A stretch of 64,000 bases of DNA from Ehretia macrophylla (GCA_037974665.1 CM075770.1:7700501-7764500); one strand, 5' to 3'; shown: positions 48,008 to 62,062, counted from the first letter of the stretch. Numbers and translations are program-made. Notes: generated by a model not told the origin, from the letters alone.

Positions 48008-51000
48008 ATGGAGCTGCCTCAGCCAAGACCTTATGGAGCTGAAGGTAATATACACAAAGTTCATGTTTTTACGCAATGTAAATTTTTTTTTTTTTTTGAT
48101 TTTTTAAGATTTTGAATTGTAATTTGATGTTTTTTTTTTGTTGCAGGCAGAAAGACAACACATGACTTTCTTTCACTGTATTCACCTGTCCAACAAGATC
48201 CAAGACCTTCTCAAGGTAAATGTTGTGTTCCTTCATGCACCATCATCTCTGTGTGTGTGTGTGTGTGTGGGTGTGGGTGTGTTTGAAATTTTCAATGGGT
48301 TAAAACAAAAGAGTTGGTCTTTTTCGTGTGGTTGTTGTGCATGTGAATGCCAGAATTAACATCTTATATGAGGAAACAATATTATGTGAAAGTTTTTTTT
48401 TTTTTTTTTCCAACATATACTTTTTTTTTCTTCCTTTTATGTAGAGAATGTTGGAAATTTACTTACATGGGGTATTAAGAAAAGTTGTATACTATTTTTC
48501 CAATTTTTAATTTATTGGGTGGGGTCGTATCATGTATGGTATCAATATTGTTTAAGTGTAGTTTAATGTATGAATTCAAAAAAAAAAAAAAAAAATTAAA
48601 TTTATTGTACGCGATCTTATCTTGTAAGACCGATGAAATTACAAAGTATTTATAGTGTTCTACATTAATGATTATTGTGGATGGGGGAAAAGTATTAACT
48701 ACCCACGAGTGGTGTAGTTAATATGCCTCGTGACAACTTAGTTGAATGCCGTATGTGGATCTGGGTCAGGTGTGTGCGGGTGGGTCATGACTTGGATTAG
48801 CTGACATTGCCAAATCCAAAAAGGGAGGGGTTGGGACATAGCAGTTAGCATCTCCATAACAATGGCTTTTAGGTATGTTTTGATCTGGCTTGGGTGCTCT
48901 TCGTCATTTTGGTTATGTAAAGTGAAAGTAGTTTCATTTAGTACGAGATTGTTTCATTTCTTCCCTCCGGCCTTCCCCTATCTTAGGACCCATATGCATG
49001 GACTTGGAACATTTGTATTGTAGACAACATGTTAATGTATATTGATGCATACGTACATTAACGGGACATATGGTTTTTTTGGGTCCCATGTATAGCACGA
49101 GTTTTATATTAATATCGTAATTATACTTCATGAAAGCATATAAACTGCATATAAACTGCTGGTTGCTGTATGGTAGAAATAATGTCAGATTATATGATGT
49201 TGAGATTATTATTAATACGAGTAGATCTGACCTCATTCTTTGGAATAATCTACACTCTGTTAGATATTTTTACCTTCTATTGGTGTCTCTTTTAGTACTA
49301 CATCCTAAGATCACTGTTGATAAAATATCGTAAATTTGCCGATAATTTTCGTGGCACATTCTTTATGGCACAATATGGCATGTAACTAAACTTGTTTTTG
49401 GTGAATTACTCGAGTAACTGATGAAATTACGAATGGAGTTGGAATTATGAGAATAAATCCAATGATTAACTAATAATGGTCGCTGGAATTAGTCCCCCTG
49501 CATCCAAGTCAGTGTGAGCTGCAGAAGCTCCTGACTGACTAGAACGTGTTTCAATCTTGTTGTACATGTGTTTTTCCTTACATTCTATCGCCTTTCCAAG
49601 TAATCAATGTACGGTATAAACTAGGCTTAGATTGTGTGATCCAAGTCTTTTTCTGTCAAATTTTTCTTCCCCTGATTACGTGATAACCAAAGAAGGAGAT
49701 TTGTTCTATTCTAGGAGATGAATTTAGAAATCTTTTATATGACAAGATGGGATTCAAAGTTCATCATTTCACGAATCCTGATCGCGCTTTATGAATATCT
49801 AATTATTCAATTTGATAGAAAAAGCGCAGGTTAGATTTTGTGTTGACACATTCCATCCAGAAAAAGAAATGATATTCAGTGTCATCGTAAGTTTACAGGA
49901 ATGTTCAGAATGATATTTTCCTTCCATTCCTTTTTGTACATATATGCTCACAATAGTTGCATAATCATAATAACGAATAATATCTATGGCTCATCTGTTT
50001 CTCTTTTTTCTTTCGGTGTTTCCGTCTATAATGTACAAAAGCAGGTGGCTATTTTAAAACCCATGATTTCCTGCAACCATTGGAGCAAGTAGGGAAGAAC
50101 GTTGGCAAGGAAGAAAACAATATCGAAGTAGCATTTATTGAAAAGCCTCCACCATCGGCTCCTCCTTCTCCTCCTTCAGTGAAGCATATTCTTCCAGGTG
50201 GGATTGGAACCTATAGCATTTGTTATAATGATCAAAGGGTTCCAAAGCCTGAGGGAAGCTTATTTACAGTGGCACGGGAAAGTAGCGCTGACAGAAATGA
50301 TGAAAACTCGAACTGCAGTTCTTACACAGGAAGTGGTTTCACTCTGTGGGATGAATCTTCCACCAAGAAGGGAAAGACAGGGAAGGAGAATATTTCTGCA
50401 GACAGACACGTCGTTAGAGGTAAACTACTGAAATTACATTGCACTTCTTTTCCCTCTTGAATCTTGATATCGAAAACTTAATTTTTGTACTCAATTGAAA
50501 TGTTCAAGTTTATGCGAAGATTTTGCGCTCCTTGAGTTCAAATTTTGCTTAGCTTCATTATTTACCGTTTCTATGCCTATGCTTGTGAAACCACAATGGC
50601 CTAATAACGAATTCTCCAAGACATGATAAATTATGCTACTGTTTAATCCCCTGCCTAGTAGGAGCTTCATTTACTCTCAGGCAAAAATTTGGAACTGCAA
50701 AAGATGTAAATGATGACGATGTTGGCTTCTTTTCAGAAGGCTTACATGATGTGCGTGTTCATCAAATATAGTAGTAATGATATGTAAATCCGACCTCTCT
50801 GTTGCTTCTAGACCTATCTGGCAATTCTATGCATGCTAACCGGTGACTTATTTTTTGAGTCCAGAACAGGTCATGGAAGATATGTAATCACATCAATGGT
50901 TACCTAATCATTATGTAAGGAGCAATGCACATAGGGAAACTTTTGGTCCAGATATTTACTGTTATCATAATTCTTTTCTTGGGATGCATTTTTAGCTGAT

Positions 51001-54000
51001 AAATCTATGTTCAGAAGCTGAATATGTTATAAGACTTGAAATGGAAATTTTTATAGGCCTGCATAAACATATCAAGTCTTGCATACAGCAAATGAGCTGA
51101 GCCTGATTTGTCACGTTTATTAGCTTTAAGAAATGAGCACCAACTGAAAGATATACATGCGTGTTTGGCAGAAACAGGAGTAAACCTTGGAGGTGGGCAG
51201 TGGAAAACACCATTGGAACGGCCGTCCCAATCATTTTCCAGCCATAAGCTTAACAGCATGGCATTAAACTCTCTCCCATCCTCTCAGTCAGTGACTTTTC
51301 TCTTCCTGTATTGGCATTCGTCTATTTTCTCAACACTTTTGCTCTTACTGATCACCAATAAGTCCGGTAATTCGCAGACCATCATCAGCTCAAAAGAGTC
51401 AGGGTTTGATAAATATGCTGAAATCATCCAAGGCTGGTCAAGAAGAGGAGGAGGATGATGATGATGAGGAAGAGATTGTCATCAAGAAAGAGACATCATC
51501 GCACCTCAAAGGTATCTGAAACCTGTTGCTCTTATATGTATGTTGATTGTTCCTTCTCTCTTCCTCTGTACTTGTAATCTTATGTGACAAATGTTATTAA
51601 ATTTATAGGCAATTTGTCATTAAAAGTTGATGGGAAAAGCACAGATCAAAAGCCTAATACTCCACGTTCAAAACACTCGGCAACAGAGCAACGTAGAAGG
51701 AGCAAGATCAATGACAGGCATGCTTCTTAGTTCTTACAAGTGGAAAGTTCAAAATTTATAGAAAATTATGCATGGATTTTCTCTTCTATGCCATCTGGCA
51801 TCGAGCGTAATATCACAAAATCGAGTGTATTATGCTTATTCTCTTGCATTTAAGTTCTGTTCTTAGGCCGTGATAGTAGCCTCTTCTGCTTCAAGTCCAC
51901 ATTTTCCCTGTTTTTGCGATCATTATGGTCCTAACTTGAGAACATAGATGGACTTTTAATATGATGCCATAAGCCCTACAGCTTAGATATATTTTCTCTT
52001 TCTTCGTCCAGATTTTATACTGTTATCAGGTTGAGAAAACTTTTTCTTGACTAAAATTTCAGCACTAAAAAGACATCTGAATGAATTGGGGTATAACTAT
52101 AATTGTATTCAATTTGTTAGTCCTAAGCTGAATGAATTGTTCGATTTTATCCTTCAGCCTTTTCATGAATATTTCACTCAGTATTGGTCGATGTTCAAAA
52201 TGAATGTGTGGAAATTCCCCTAGACATTTATGATTTGTGTATGAATTGTTATGCAGATTTCAGAGGCTGAGGGAGATCATTCCAAATAGTGATCAGAAGA
52301 GAGATAAGGCATCGTTCTTGTTGGAGGTACATAAAAGAACACATAATAATTTCCTCGCTTGTTAAAGAAAAGAAGAACAAGTAGATCTTTGTGAACTTGA
52401 ATGATGGAGTATCTGGATTTTCCCGCAGGTTATTGAATATATTCAGTATCTTCAAGAGAAAGTGCATAAGTATGAGGGGCCGTACCAGGGATGGAACCAC
52501 GAACCGCCAAAATTGATGACATGGGTAAACCGTACATTAGTCTTTGCACATATTTCTTCTGAAAACTGAAACCACATTCAGAACTTAAACCACATTCAGA
52601 TTTCACAATGAATCCTTCAAACTCAACAATTTTCTTATTTCGTGTTTCTCTTAATATGCTGCATATGGAAATGGACGTGGGTTGGGAAAAAATTACTTAA
52701 TGAAAATTAATAGTGAAGTGATAGAAAAGTACTTTCTTTGTGTTAGATAATTGCAAAGAGATGCATCATAGTCATATTGTGCCTTTTCCATATTTGATGT
52801 TCGTGCTGATGAATTATAATGAGGTTGATGGAGGAAATTAATTAGATGTTACGTACACGCCAACCACACCTAATGAAGGCGGAAATTTCTTCAATACAGA
52901 TGTTGATGTTTCTTTCATACAGATCGCTCATCCTTAGTACAGTCATTCATAGTTGTTTCTCTTCTTTATGAAACAGGGGAAGTGTTATAAGACCGGTGAA
53001 GGTTTTATTGAACAATCTCAATGCGCAAATTCTGGTTCTGCTCAAGCAGCAATATTTTCTACGAAGTTTGATGATAACAAAAATGGTCTCGCTCAGACCA
53101 TTTCCGTAAACGGACAGCAGTTAGTAGACTCGGAGATAAGAACTATTGCTACTCCTAAAGAACATAGTCAACAGCCCGAGTCAATAAATAAGGCAGCATC
53201 CTGCCCTTTGCAGCTGCAGCATGATATTTTTCCTTTTCGTGAATCCAGCAGTGCAGCCGCATCAATTTCAATGGGAGCAGCACCTGATATAAACAAGAGA
53301 GCATCAGATCTTCAATCTCAATATTGGCAGAATGGCTCATGTGCTACTGACTCTGCTGTTGCTTCTGATCATAAGCAGAAAGACCATGAGCAGACTATTG
53401 AAAGTGGTTCAATTAGCGTTTCAAGTGCCTACTCCCGAGGGTGAGAATTCTTCCCTTTAGCTTTAGGCTATTTCATTGTAGAGGCGATATCATGAATATA
53501 AATATAATAAATTCTCATTCACTCTCACTTTTCACCTCAATTAAACAAGGGGAAGTATAAAATTTACTTACCTTCCTCTTAAAGTGTAAAAATATACCTT
53601 CCCTTTCACCTCCACACATTGAACCAAACATAGCTGTCCTGGTACATCATGCAAATCTATCATTTCATCATTTCAACTGTATAACGATACTATAGGCCTC
53701 GTCTACCATAACCATCCAATACACTGATCCAGTAGGCCAGTATGGCATCACCTCCAGTGTACCAGGAAAGTTGCAGCTTCCTTATTTCGAGCTTTTCAAA
53801 ACCCCTCTAGGCCATAGTATTTGTTCTAAAATATTTAAAAAGCAAACCTGGTAGAAAATTTTCTGGAGATTTGAAATTTGCATGAATCAATCCATGACCT
53901 AAGTTGTTATTGCATGATGATATATGCAAGTGGTCAGTTCTCCTGGTAAATAACACCGCAATAATGGAACTCTACACCTCAATATGCAGGGTAGAGCCAT

Positions 54001-54534
54001 ACTGTTTATTAACTGCTATGCGCGTGTAGCTCTGATGAATTAATTGCTTCAGCTATTTTTCTTGCGAGTCATATCACTAAAGCAATTATAATTTGGTTGA
54101 AGAAAAGATGCTTTTTGTTGAGATTGAGTTGCGATTTTAGATTGACAGTGTAGTATATGTGTTGAGCAGGTTATTAAGTTCTCTGACAAAAGCACTGCAG
54201 AACTCTGGAGTGGATTTGTCCCAGGCCAGCATCTCTGTGGAAATCGATCTTGGCAAGAAGGCAGCAAACAGTAGACCATATTCCTCAGCATCTGCTCCTA
54301 AGGTACACAGGTTCTCCTTCGCGAAATGACCGAAATTTTACGCGAAACTTGCATGTGTCGCACTAATATACAATAATGTTACATTGTGCATGATGACAAC
54401 CTAAGCTCTCAGTACTCTTTTTCCAGGATGATAATGTTTCGATGAGCAATCAAGCAATTTCACATCCTATATCTGCAGACATGGGACAGGAGCCTGACCG
54501 AGCGCTGAAAAAGCTCAAGACAAGCAGAAGCTAG
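48008..54534 (+). CDS. BIM1: BIM1-like bHLH transcription factor
   Basis: Eleven exons join in frame to 569 residues: 48008-48044, 48147-48215, 50045-50419, 51172-51286, 51378-51511, 51609-51717, 52257-52326, 52429-52524, 52977-53440, 54170-54302 and 54427-54534. The N-terminus starts [20 protein letters not shown], and a second [10 protein letters not shown] follows at residue 40. A Pro/Ser-rich stretch ([11 protein letters not shown]), an acidic run (about 221-231) and a sumoylation-like IKKE (234-237) precede the bHLH at about 265-320: [17 protein letters not shown] with H266, E270 and R274, the set that reads CACGTG/CANNTG. A Ser-rich C-terminal region ends in the conserved [20 protein letters not shown] block. 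Arabidopsis BIM1 heterodimerises with BES1 in brassinosteroid-driven transcription. Intron 6 has a GC donor. Length fits the family (slightly over 500 residues). Confidence 0.95.
51718..52256 (+). other. GC-AG intron within the bHLH-coding region
   Basis: Exon 6 must end at 51717 (AATGACAG) to give Asn-Asp-Arg-Phe with exon 7 (ATTTCAGAGG), but the next two bases are GC, not GT. The acceptor is normal (TTATGCAG). No GT nearby keeps the frame. GC-AG introns are a small known class in plants and are spliced by the major spliceosome. Confidence 0.85.
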
Positions 54535-57084
54535 TATAACAAAATCTGATGACATTCGTTTTGTAAAGGGTAATTCGGTGCACGAAACTTTTGATATACA
54601 CGGGTCATGAGAATCATCGGATACACATTGGGATCTATTTTACGCTAATGCTATGACATTCTTTTGTAATTTAATTTTTTTCCTTTTCACTGTACATGTA
54701 GTCATTCTTCTGATTGTTGGGATTCATAGATTACCCTGATAAAAGTGTATTATATTTTCATATATGCTCATCATTGTAGAGGCTTCCAAGCATACATTGA
54801 GAAGCCGCTATTTTCTTCAGAGGCTTAATTAAATTCATGTGAATTCAACCACATTTCAAGACATGTTTCTTATGGAATGCATAACTTGCTCAAAATTATT
54901 TGTGTTCTGTTTTTTTTTTTTTGGCTCGATAAGTAAGCGATTTCATTGATAAAGAATATTTACAACAAAAGGAAGCATCCACAAGGGAAAAGTGCATCTT
55001 AGACAAAAAAATGTCTATACAAACACGGGCAGATTCATAAATTTTTCATAATGGAGGTTAAAACACATTTTTTTTTAACTATGTGAATATATATATTTTT
55101 TTAGTGGGACTAATTAATTTTTTTTTAACTAAAAATGCATAGATATTTAATTTTTTTTTTTTAAAATACATAAAATTTTAAACTTACAGCCCCTACTGGC
55201 CCAAGCGTACTTCTGCCATTGTATACAAAAATACTATTTTTTAAATTCCGAGCATGGTAAATACATATGTTGTTTCATATGTATCTACCATTTTAATTTG
55301 CCACCAATTTGGCCAAGAAGAGACAAATGCGATGAGCAAAGTCAAGGTAGATTCAGTGGGACTACCACAGGAAAGTCTGCCCATTTTCTCTCACACTAAG
55401 TGACAGGCAGAGTCTCAAAAAGTACGGACGAGTCACATACAAAAAAATTTACATGTGTAATTTTAAGTATGGACCTCGATATACTGTACTAATATTTGTA
55501 GGTTGTATGAATCAAGGTTAGTATTAGGATGGTACCAAGTGTTTTTTCGGGATGAGATCCGTGTTCTTTGTGGGCCTCACACATGATCGTTTCAAACAAT
55601 TCTTCTCAGTTATCAGTCTACTATGTCAGATCCATATTTATGTCGCTTGTGTGTTAGGCTAGGCCGTGTAGGTCTCTTTCTTGTTTTATGTAACCGGGCT
55701 GTTCAATTGGGCCTCGTGGCCTGTCTTGTCGTCCTGTGCGCTTTGTTTTTTGGGCTTAGCCCCTTCATGTAATACTTCATATTACAGGCCCCAATAAGTT
55801 AGAGCTTAAAAAAATTAACACCACTTGGATCGCACAAGGGAAAGCAAAGGAAAGTAAATTAGAGGGACAATAATGAAGCAAAGGAGTAGAAATAAGTTTT
55901 TTGTTTTTCGATAAAAAAAATTAATAAAGGAAAGAAAATAAAATGATTTTATGATTATTTGTTTTGATTGAAGAAAGGAAAAACAGGAAATGAAAGAATA
56001 ATTTTAAATAAAATTACTTAAATACCCTTCACATTCATTGTCAGATATAATTGAAATTATATAAAAGTATTAAAGGATATTAGAACATTCAACTTTCTTT
56101 TCCCTCTATAAAACCCCAACTTTCATTGAAGGAATTTTCAATTACTTCATAACTTTTTGCCCATGCTAAAAGTCAACCAAACAAGGGAAGGAATTTCCTA
56201 GTCTCTCCCTATATATATATTTTTTTTAAAAATGCAATCCAAACAATATATAAGAGAGAAGTGAAATTAGGATGCTTTGGATTCTTTTGGAAAGGGAATG
56301 GAACATCTTTTCAATGGATATATGAGTAGTTGGATAGCTATTTTATGCGGACATAATCGGCTAAATTTCTTTTCAAATTGAACAAAACTTTCTACAGTTA
56401 AATGATAAATTGGCAAGGTTTCTGTCTTTTAGATGACAAATTGAGATTCCAAGAGGACAAAGAAATTAAAAATAAAAAAAAGGTAAAAGAAAATGGATGG
56501 CACAGGACTCTGCGTATATTGAGAGTTTCATACACTTTGTTGTTCTTTATTATTGATTAAATTGTTCATATAAATGATCAACATCTACCAATATGTAATG
56601 AAAAACCCACCTTTTAGACAGTTTATCTGTTTCACGACATACTATCCAACAATAATTTCAAGTCATATGCTGAGAGAAAGACACTGCCTCTGGTGCACAT
56701 CTTTCACCTCGCGTTGCTTATGCTTCATGCATAGTTCACCAACCTATTTTCGCCAAGACTGAAGTTATTGGCATTGACAAGTATGATAAGTCTCTTATGA
56801 CTGGCCTGGAGCATGGTTCCGTGTAAGTGATACTTGCACGTGAACAACTTTAATATTTTTAAATGAATTGTGTCGAGACTTGAACCTCTTATCTGGGCAC
56901 TAATACTATTCAATTAATTTGAGGTTCTATTTTAAAATCAATTGGTGCTAAGTAGTCTAATCTAAAATCTTATATATTGATCTTGAAAATGTTAATTCAT
57001 CCATGTACCATGATTGAATTCTCCAACAATAAGATCTGCACGGAATATTAAATGACAGCTGACAACTTAAACAAAGTTTATTTA
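54535..57084. other. 3' UTR of BIM1-like gene and repeat-bearing spacer
   Basis: About 54535-54740 should be the BIM1-like 3' UTR. About 54911-54955 (poly-T followed by 'cgataagtaagcgatttcattgat') resembles the tail of plant non-LTR retroelements. A hAT-like MITE sits at 55024-55221, and 55830-56250 resembles the 'aatccaaac' repeat block at 41684-42547. No gene is recognised. Confidence 0.45.
55024..55221. mobile_element. hAT-like MITE with perfect target duplication
   Basis: A 198-bp element with perfect 8-bp flanks TATACAAA (55016-55023 and 55222-55229), the duplication size of hAT elements. The interior 'ttaactaaaaatgcatagat' and 'cccctactggccc' match the element at 18718, but the terminal repeats (CACGGGCAGATTC and CTTCTGCCATTG) have diverged from its CAGGGGCGG type. 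Confidence 0.8.
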
Positions 57085-57093
57085 GGAGTAATA

Positions 57094-57577
57094 GGGAAAA
57101 TCTCACATTTAGTCCCTATTGTTTACAAAAAATTTCAGTTTGGTCCTTATTATTTAAAATGTCTCAATTTAGTCCCTATTGTTTCTCCAAAAGTTTCAAT
57201 TTCATCCCTATTGTTTAAAGTTTTTCAATTTCATCCTTAATATTTGTCAAAAGTTTCAGTTTCGTCCTTATTGTTTTTAAAAAATTTCAAATTCGTCTCT
57301 ATTGTTTCTCAGAAAATTTCAATTTAGTCCTTGAATAATAGGGACGAATTTGAAACTTTAAAAAAATAATAGGGACGAAATTGAAACTTTTTAAAAACAA
57401 TAAGGACAAAATTGAAACTTTTTGAAAACAATAAGGATGAAATTGAGAAATTTTAAATAATATGGACGAAATTGAGATTTTTTTGCAAGCAATAAGGACT
57501 AATTTGAGACAAATAAAATAATAGGGACTAAACTGAGACAATTAAGTAACAATAGGGACTATTTGTGAAATTTACCC
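57094..57577. mobile_element. Mutator-like foldback element built of about 33-bp units, 484 bp
   Basis: Ends GGGAAAATCTCACATTTAGTC and GACTATTTGTGAAATTTACCC are an imperfect inverted repeat; flanks GGAGTAATA and GGATTAATA are a 9-bp duplication with one mismatch. Each arm consists of about seven units of the form 'tttagtccctattgtttnnaaaa', on the right arm in reverse complement. The open frames over it (57052-57240 + and 57299-57541 -) only translate these units. Confidence 0.85.
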
Positions 57578-57586
57578 GGATTAATA

Positions 57587-60500
57587 TGTGAAATATCATT
57601 CAAATTGATCTTTAAAACTCATGTTCTGTTTAGTTTATCTTTTCCCTCAAGTGTGATTTTCTTTAGTTAGTTTTCTATGTATGACTTCCTCCATTGAAAA
57701 CAAGAACTCACTCTAAATTGCTTATGTGATACATTTTCTTGACTAATTAATATTGCTTATCGATGGCGTGCACTTAAACTTAATCCCATGTTATTAATAT
57801 AATCATGGTTGGATCAGGTGAAGGGTTATTATCATTAAGCCACTTATCCTCAAGATGTTCCCTAGGCCATACTTGGAGAAAGAGAATAAGTGGTGCCTCA
57901 TCATATAAGTCCCATTATTTTTTTTATGACACATAACATTTTTGTGAATTCTTTCGATCTTATTATACGATCTAAATCTTAGAACGTATGACTCTATCCA
58001 AAAAAAGTGTAGTCCTGATTAATTAAACACAAAACCTATAAAAATTGATCCTAAGAAGACAGTGTCTTGACTAATTCAAATCTTAAGTCATACTTAGAGA
58101 GGGAGAGAATAAATGTTGCCTAGTCATACAAGTTCCTTTTTATGACATTTAATATTATTGAAAAGTCTTTTGAGTTCATTACGAGGTCTAAATTTCTAAA
58201 CAGATGACCTTAGTTAAGGACAAATTTCATTGAAATTAGTCCTAAAAAGAATAACATCTTGACTAATTCAAATTTAAGACGTAAGTAAATCTCACTCGCA
58301 TTCCAAATTTTTCACCAATAGACTAATCCCTTGGCTTGTGATACAAATCCGATTATTTTATTTTTAACATCATTGATATTGGCATTCTAGATGAAAACGA
58401 TGAATATAATAAATCTAGTGATTGATTAATAAATTACTAGAACTCTAGAAAGTGGCATTAGTCAAGACTTAAAAGTCGATTGGATATTTCCTATTTGAAC
58501 TCCATTAGAAGCTGAATCTTGTTGCATTTGTCCACTCTTTTTTACCCTCTCAATAAAGAATTTCAAAAAGGCCTACAATTGACTCACCAAACACTTAGTA
58601 AACCTTCTACCCAAAAAAAAAAAAAAAAACACTTAGAAAACAACTTTAAGCGGTCCAAAAGTGTTTAGCTTATTGCCTAGAAAAAAAAAAAAAACAATAA
58701 GTAAACGCTTATTTAAGTAATGGGTAACTCAGGCACTTATTGCACTAGAAGTATATTGGAATTAGGAGCTCTCAAAATATGGGTAAAATGATGGATAACA
58801 ATTCGTTATATTTAAAGATTTGAGTTTGAATTTGTCTTTTTGTTATAAAATGGTTTGATCTTTGATTAATTTGAAGTATGTGATAGGATACAGTATTGTT
58901 TTATAAAATTTGTAATTTTGGGATAAATCTAATATGGTCTTAATTAATTTAATATAAAACGAGTAGTATTTTATTACGCAAAAAAATAAAAGATTTTAGA
59001 CGAGTGGTATTCTGCAACGTGGTGGCAGGACCGCTAGGACTCTGGCTCCGATGCAAATAAGGTTAAATCTGTAAGGGTCATGCAAAATTGGAATTAGCAG
59101 TACCTAACCAGTGCGTGCATAGTGGCTTGCGCTCTTGACTCATTTCTCGATAGGAACTTCTTGGATCATGAAAACATTGAAGAATCCCACTGATATCTAT
59201 GGAATATCTATGCATTAGCTTTTTTCTTTCTTTTTGGGATTGGATTTGGAATTTTTTATTTTTTATTTCATAATGAGGCTTTTAATCCCTAGATAGTTAG
59301 TTACTCAATATTCTAGTGCGATGTTCTTTCTATAATTAATTTGTTGAAGTTTTCAAAGAGAGCATGATGCTTGCACCTACTAATTCTAAGTCAATTTGAA
59401 GTTTTCAAGTGGTTTAGAATGATGCATTTACATCGTGAGGTCTCAAGTTCTAATCTTATAAATATTGAATTATTTATCCTATTAGTCTTATCTTCTTTTT
59501 TATATATCGGTACTTTTTTTTTTTTGGGGTACATAAACGAGTCATTCACTAATTTCAAAATATTTATACAAGTATATTACGCTAAATTGTTTGACCTAGT
59601 TTTCAGACACTTAAGCGCTTCCAAATTATAAGTTGAAACTAATTTGTTTGACCTATTTTGAAGAAGAAAAAAAAAATGTTTGGTAAAAGTCTAAGCCTTA
59701 AAAAAAAATTAGAAAATAAGAAGTTCAAGATTTGAGCTTTTCGAAAAAAATATTTTATTAAATTGTTTTTACATCACCCGAGAATTTGTTTTTCTTTTAT
59801 TTTTATCTAAAAAATATCTCATTATATTTTTTGAAAGCCCAATATTACCTTCAAAATTTCTCAAAAATTTCTTTTTAAATTTTTTTATCAATACTTCCGC
59901 CATAACAAAGCCAAAAAGTTAACAGTTTTTATTTATTAATACTTTTAATGCTTTACTATTAAAAACTCTACGACCAACAATTTTTAGAGTTAGACCAAAC
60001 ATACTTTAATGTCCATATGCCACGCCTCGCAAAAAGACTGGTAATTTATTTGTGTTGTTAGTTCTCTGTCCACTTCGTATAAGACTCTTGTAATTATAAC
60101 TATATTTATGAACGACTAATTCTTGTTCTCGTCTATATTTGTATATATAAATACATTGTGTTTTGTCGCGATTTTACTTTCAACTTTTCCTCCAATGTGC
60201 TTCAACTTCAAAATTCATATAAAAATTAGCATGCTATTTAATGTGTTGCGTCCATATTCACGCCATGCCACTCAATTTTCGTGGTCAACTCACACAGATT
60301 TCTCGATGAAGAGAGGTGATTATGATGTATCTTTTTGACAAAATATAGGGGGGTTAAGTTTTTTACTTTTAATATGTTTTGTATTTTAAATTGTAGTTGA
60401 TTACTTTTTTATTTATAAAAGTAGTTGAATATCTTTTGTATTTTATAAATAAACTGATTATTTTCCTGTGTTTTAAAAATGTAGTTAAATATTTCTATTA

Positions 60501-61640
60501 AAATGAACAATTTTTTTAACAGAAGTGGATATTCAACTATGTTTTTAAAAATACGCACAGTGAGAGCAGGTATTCAAATACGTTTTTAAAACACATTGAA
60601 GTATTCAACTATCTTTATAAAACACGGGAAGGGGAAGGGGATAATCAGTTAAATTTTAAAACACAGAAATGTATTATCTACTTTTGACAAAATACAGAGG
60701 GGTGTTAAGTCATTTACTCTAATGATAATATATAAAGTATGGTGAGGCTTATCATTTTTCTTTATATATTTAAGGGAGGTCTAAACTATTTTATATCATT
60801 TAGTATATTACACTCAGATTGAATACCAAAACTTCTCGCATCTAAAATAAAAATCGTACAACAACCCCCTTTCTATTTATTTGCTTAGGAGAAAGTATCA
60901 AATTGAATCCGTTTCACATTCTTGAACTTCTTAAGATATTTCGTATTATTGGCCACCACCAACTCATCTTTGCCCAAAATTATTAACCAAAATGCCTACC
61001 ATGAACAAATGATTAGGACCCTAATAATAAGATATACCAAGTCATATTCCCTTATTCCAATTATTAAGAACATGCTAGATTACTTATTATTTAACAGAAA
61101 TATACAAAATATACAAGTGTCATCTGAAATGCTTGGGTGTAAACCGGTTGTAGGTGGTTTTTCAAATAGATTCTTCTTTTATAAGGCATGTGGCAAATTT
61201 ATCAGTGTCACATAAATAAAAAGTGATTTAATTAATTAACAAATGACAATCAATTGTCATAAGTGAAGACATTATAGTAATTTATTTAAAACTCTGTAAG
61301 ACTAAATTAGTAAAAAGAGAAACTTCTGACATTTTAATATGACATATTTGCACGATACAAACTAACGTGGATTAACATCATGAAATAACAACTTGACATG
61401 TGACTGTGGCAAATTTGTCACATGCCTCGTAGAAGAATTTTCCTTTTCAAATACACGGTCAAATCCCACGGCTCGACCCTAGAAAGGCATGGAAACTTCC
61501 AAGTTAAATTACAATAGGTGCAGAGGAAATTTCCAGAGGAGCGGTGAAATGAGTAGAGATCAGAAAGAACTGACCAAAATAAATCAAAATTTAAAAGATG
61601 ACTCCATAACAATCTACCACAATTGAGAGAGACTCGGTGA
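57587..61640. other. intergenic DNA without recognised genes
   Basis: AT-rich spacer. At 60335-60375 and 60685-60725 a direct repeat (sharing 'tttttgacaaaata' and 'gttaag...ttactnt') brackets about 350 bases of 'gtagttgaatat'/'attcaactat' repeats, probably another degraded non-autonomous element. About 58860-58950 belongs to a dispersed repeat. No gene is supported. Confidence 0.45.
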
Positions 61641-62062
61641 ACTCTTCAAAAGTAAATGAGGTTGGACATTCAGACAAGTAGAAAAGGGAGTTTCGAAAAG
61701 GAAGAGAATGAACTCCTTAACATCGTGAAAGAATCCAAATTTCGAGTGAAAAGAAAGAAATCTATATTATCATCTCCTCTGTGTACACTGAGATTGAGTC
61801 GATGTAACCCTGCAATGGCAAGGTGGTTTCTATACATGAAATGGATTATTCGAACATATAAAAATATTGATGTACCCCAGCTGCGTCCGGAGATCCTCTC
61901 AGGCTTTGATGAAGTGCACCTCCCCCATATAGACTTCAAGAAAGCCTCCTGTGAACAAGATCCTCCAGATCTCACTGTATCTGTGCGGAGAACTATTGTC
62001 GTTAAACCTGTCACATAACAGCATCATAGGATTCTACTCAAATGCTATACCACCACCAAGGT
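61641..62062 (-). other. probable 3' UTR of the GT106-like gene
   Basis: The 420 bases after the stop are less A/T-rich than the spacer beyond. Overlapping open frames of 114-120 codons on both strands (61656-62018) have no recognisable family and no splice signals, and are best read as chance frames in a 3' UTR. Confidence 0.45.

Noticed and set aside
57052-57541. Frames of 62 and 80 codons rich in PYY and ISS repeats
   Set aside because: Products of the tandem units of the foldback element.
61656-62018. 120-codon plus-strand frame and 114-codon minus-strand frame
   Set aside because: Both cover the presumed 3' UTR of the GT106-like gene; neither has a recognisable domain or splice borders, and they overlap each other on opposite strands.
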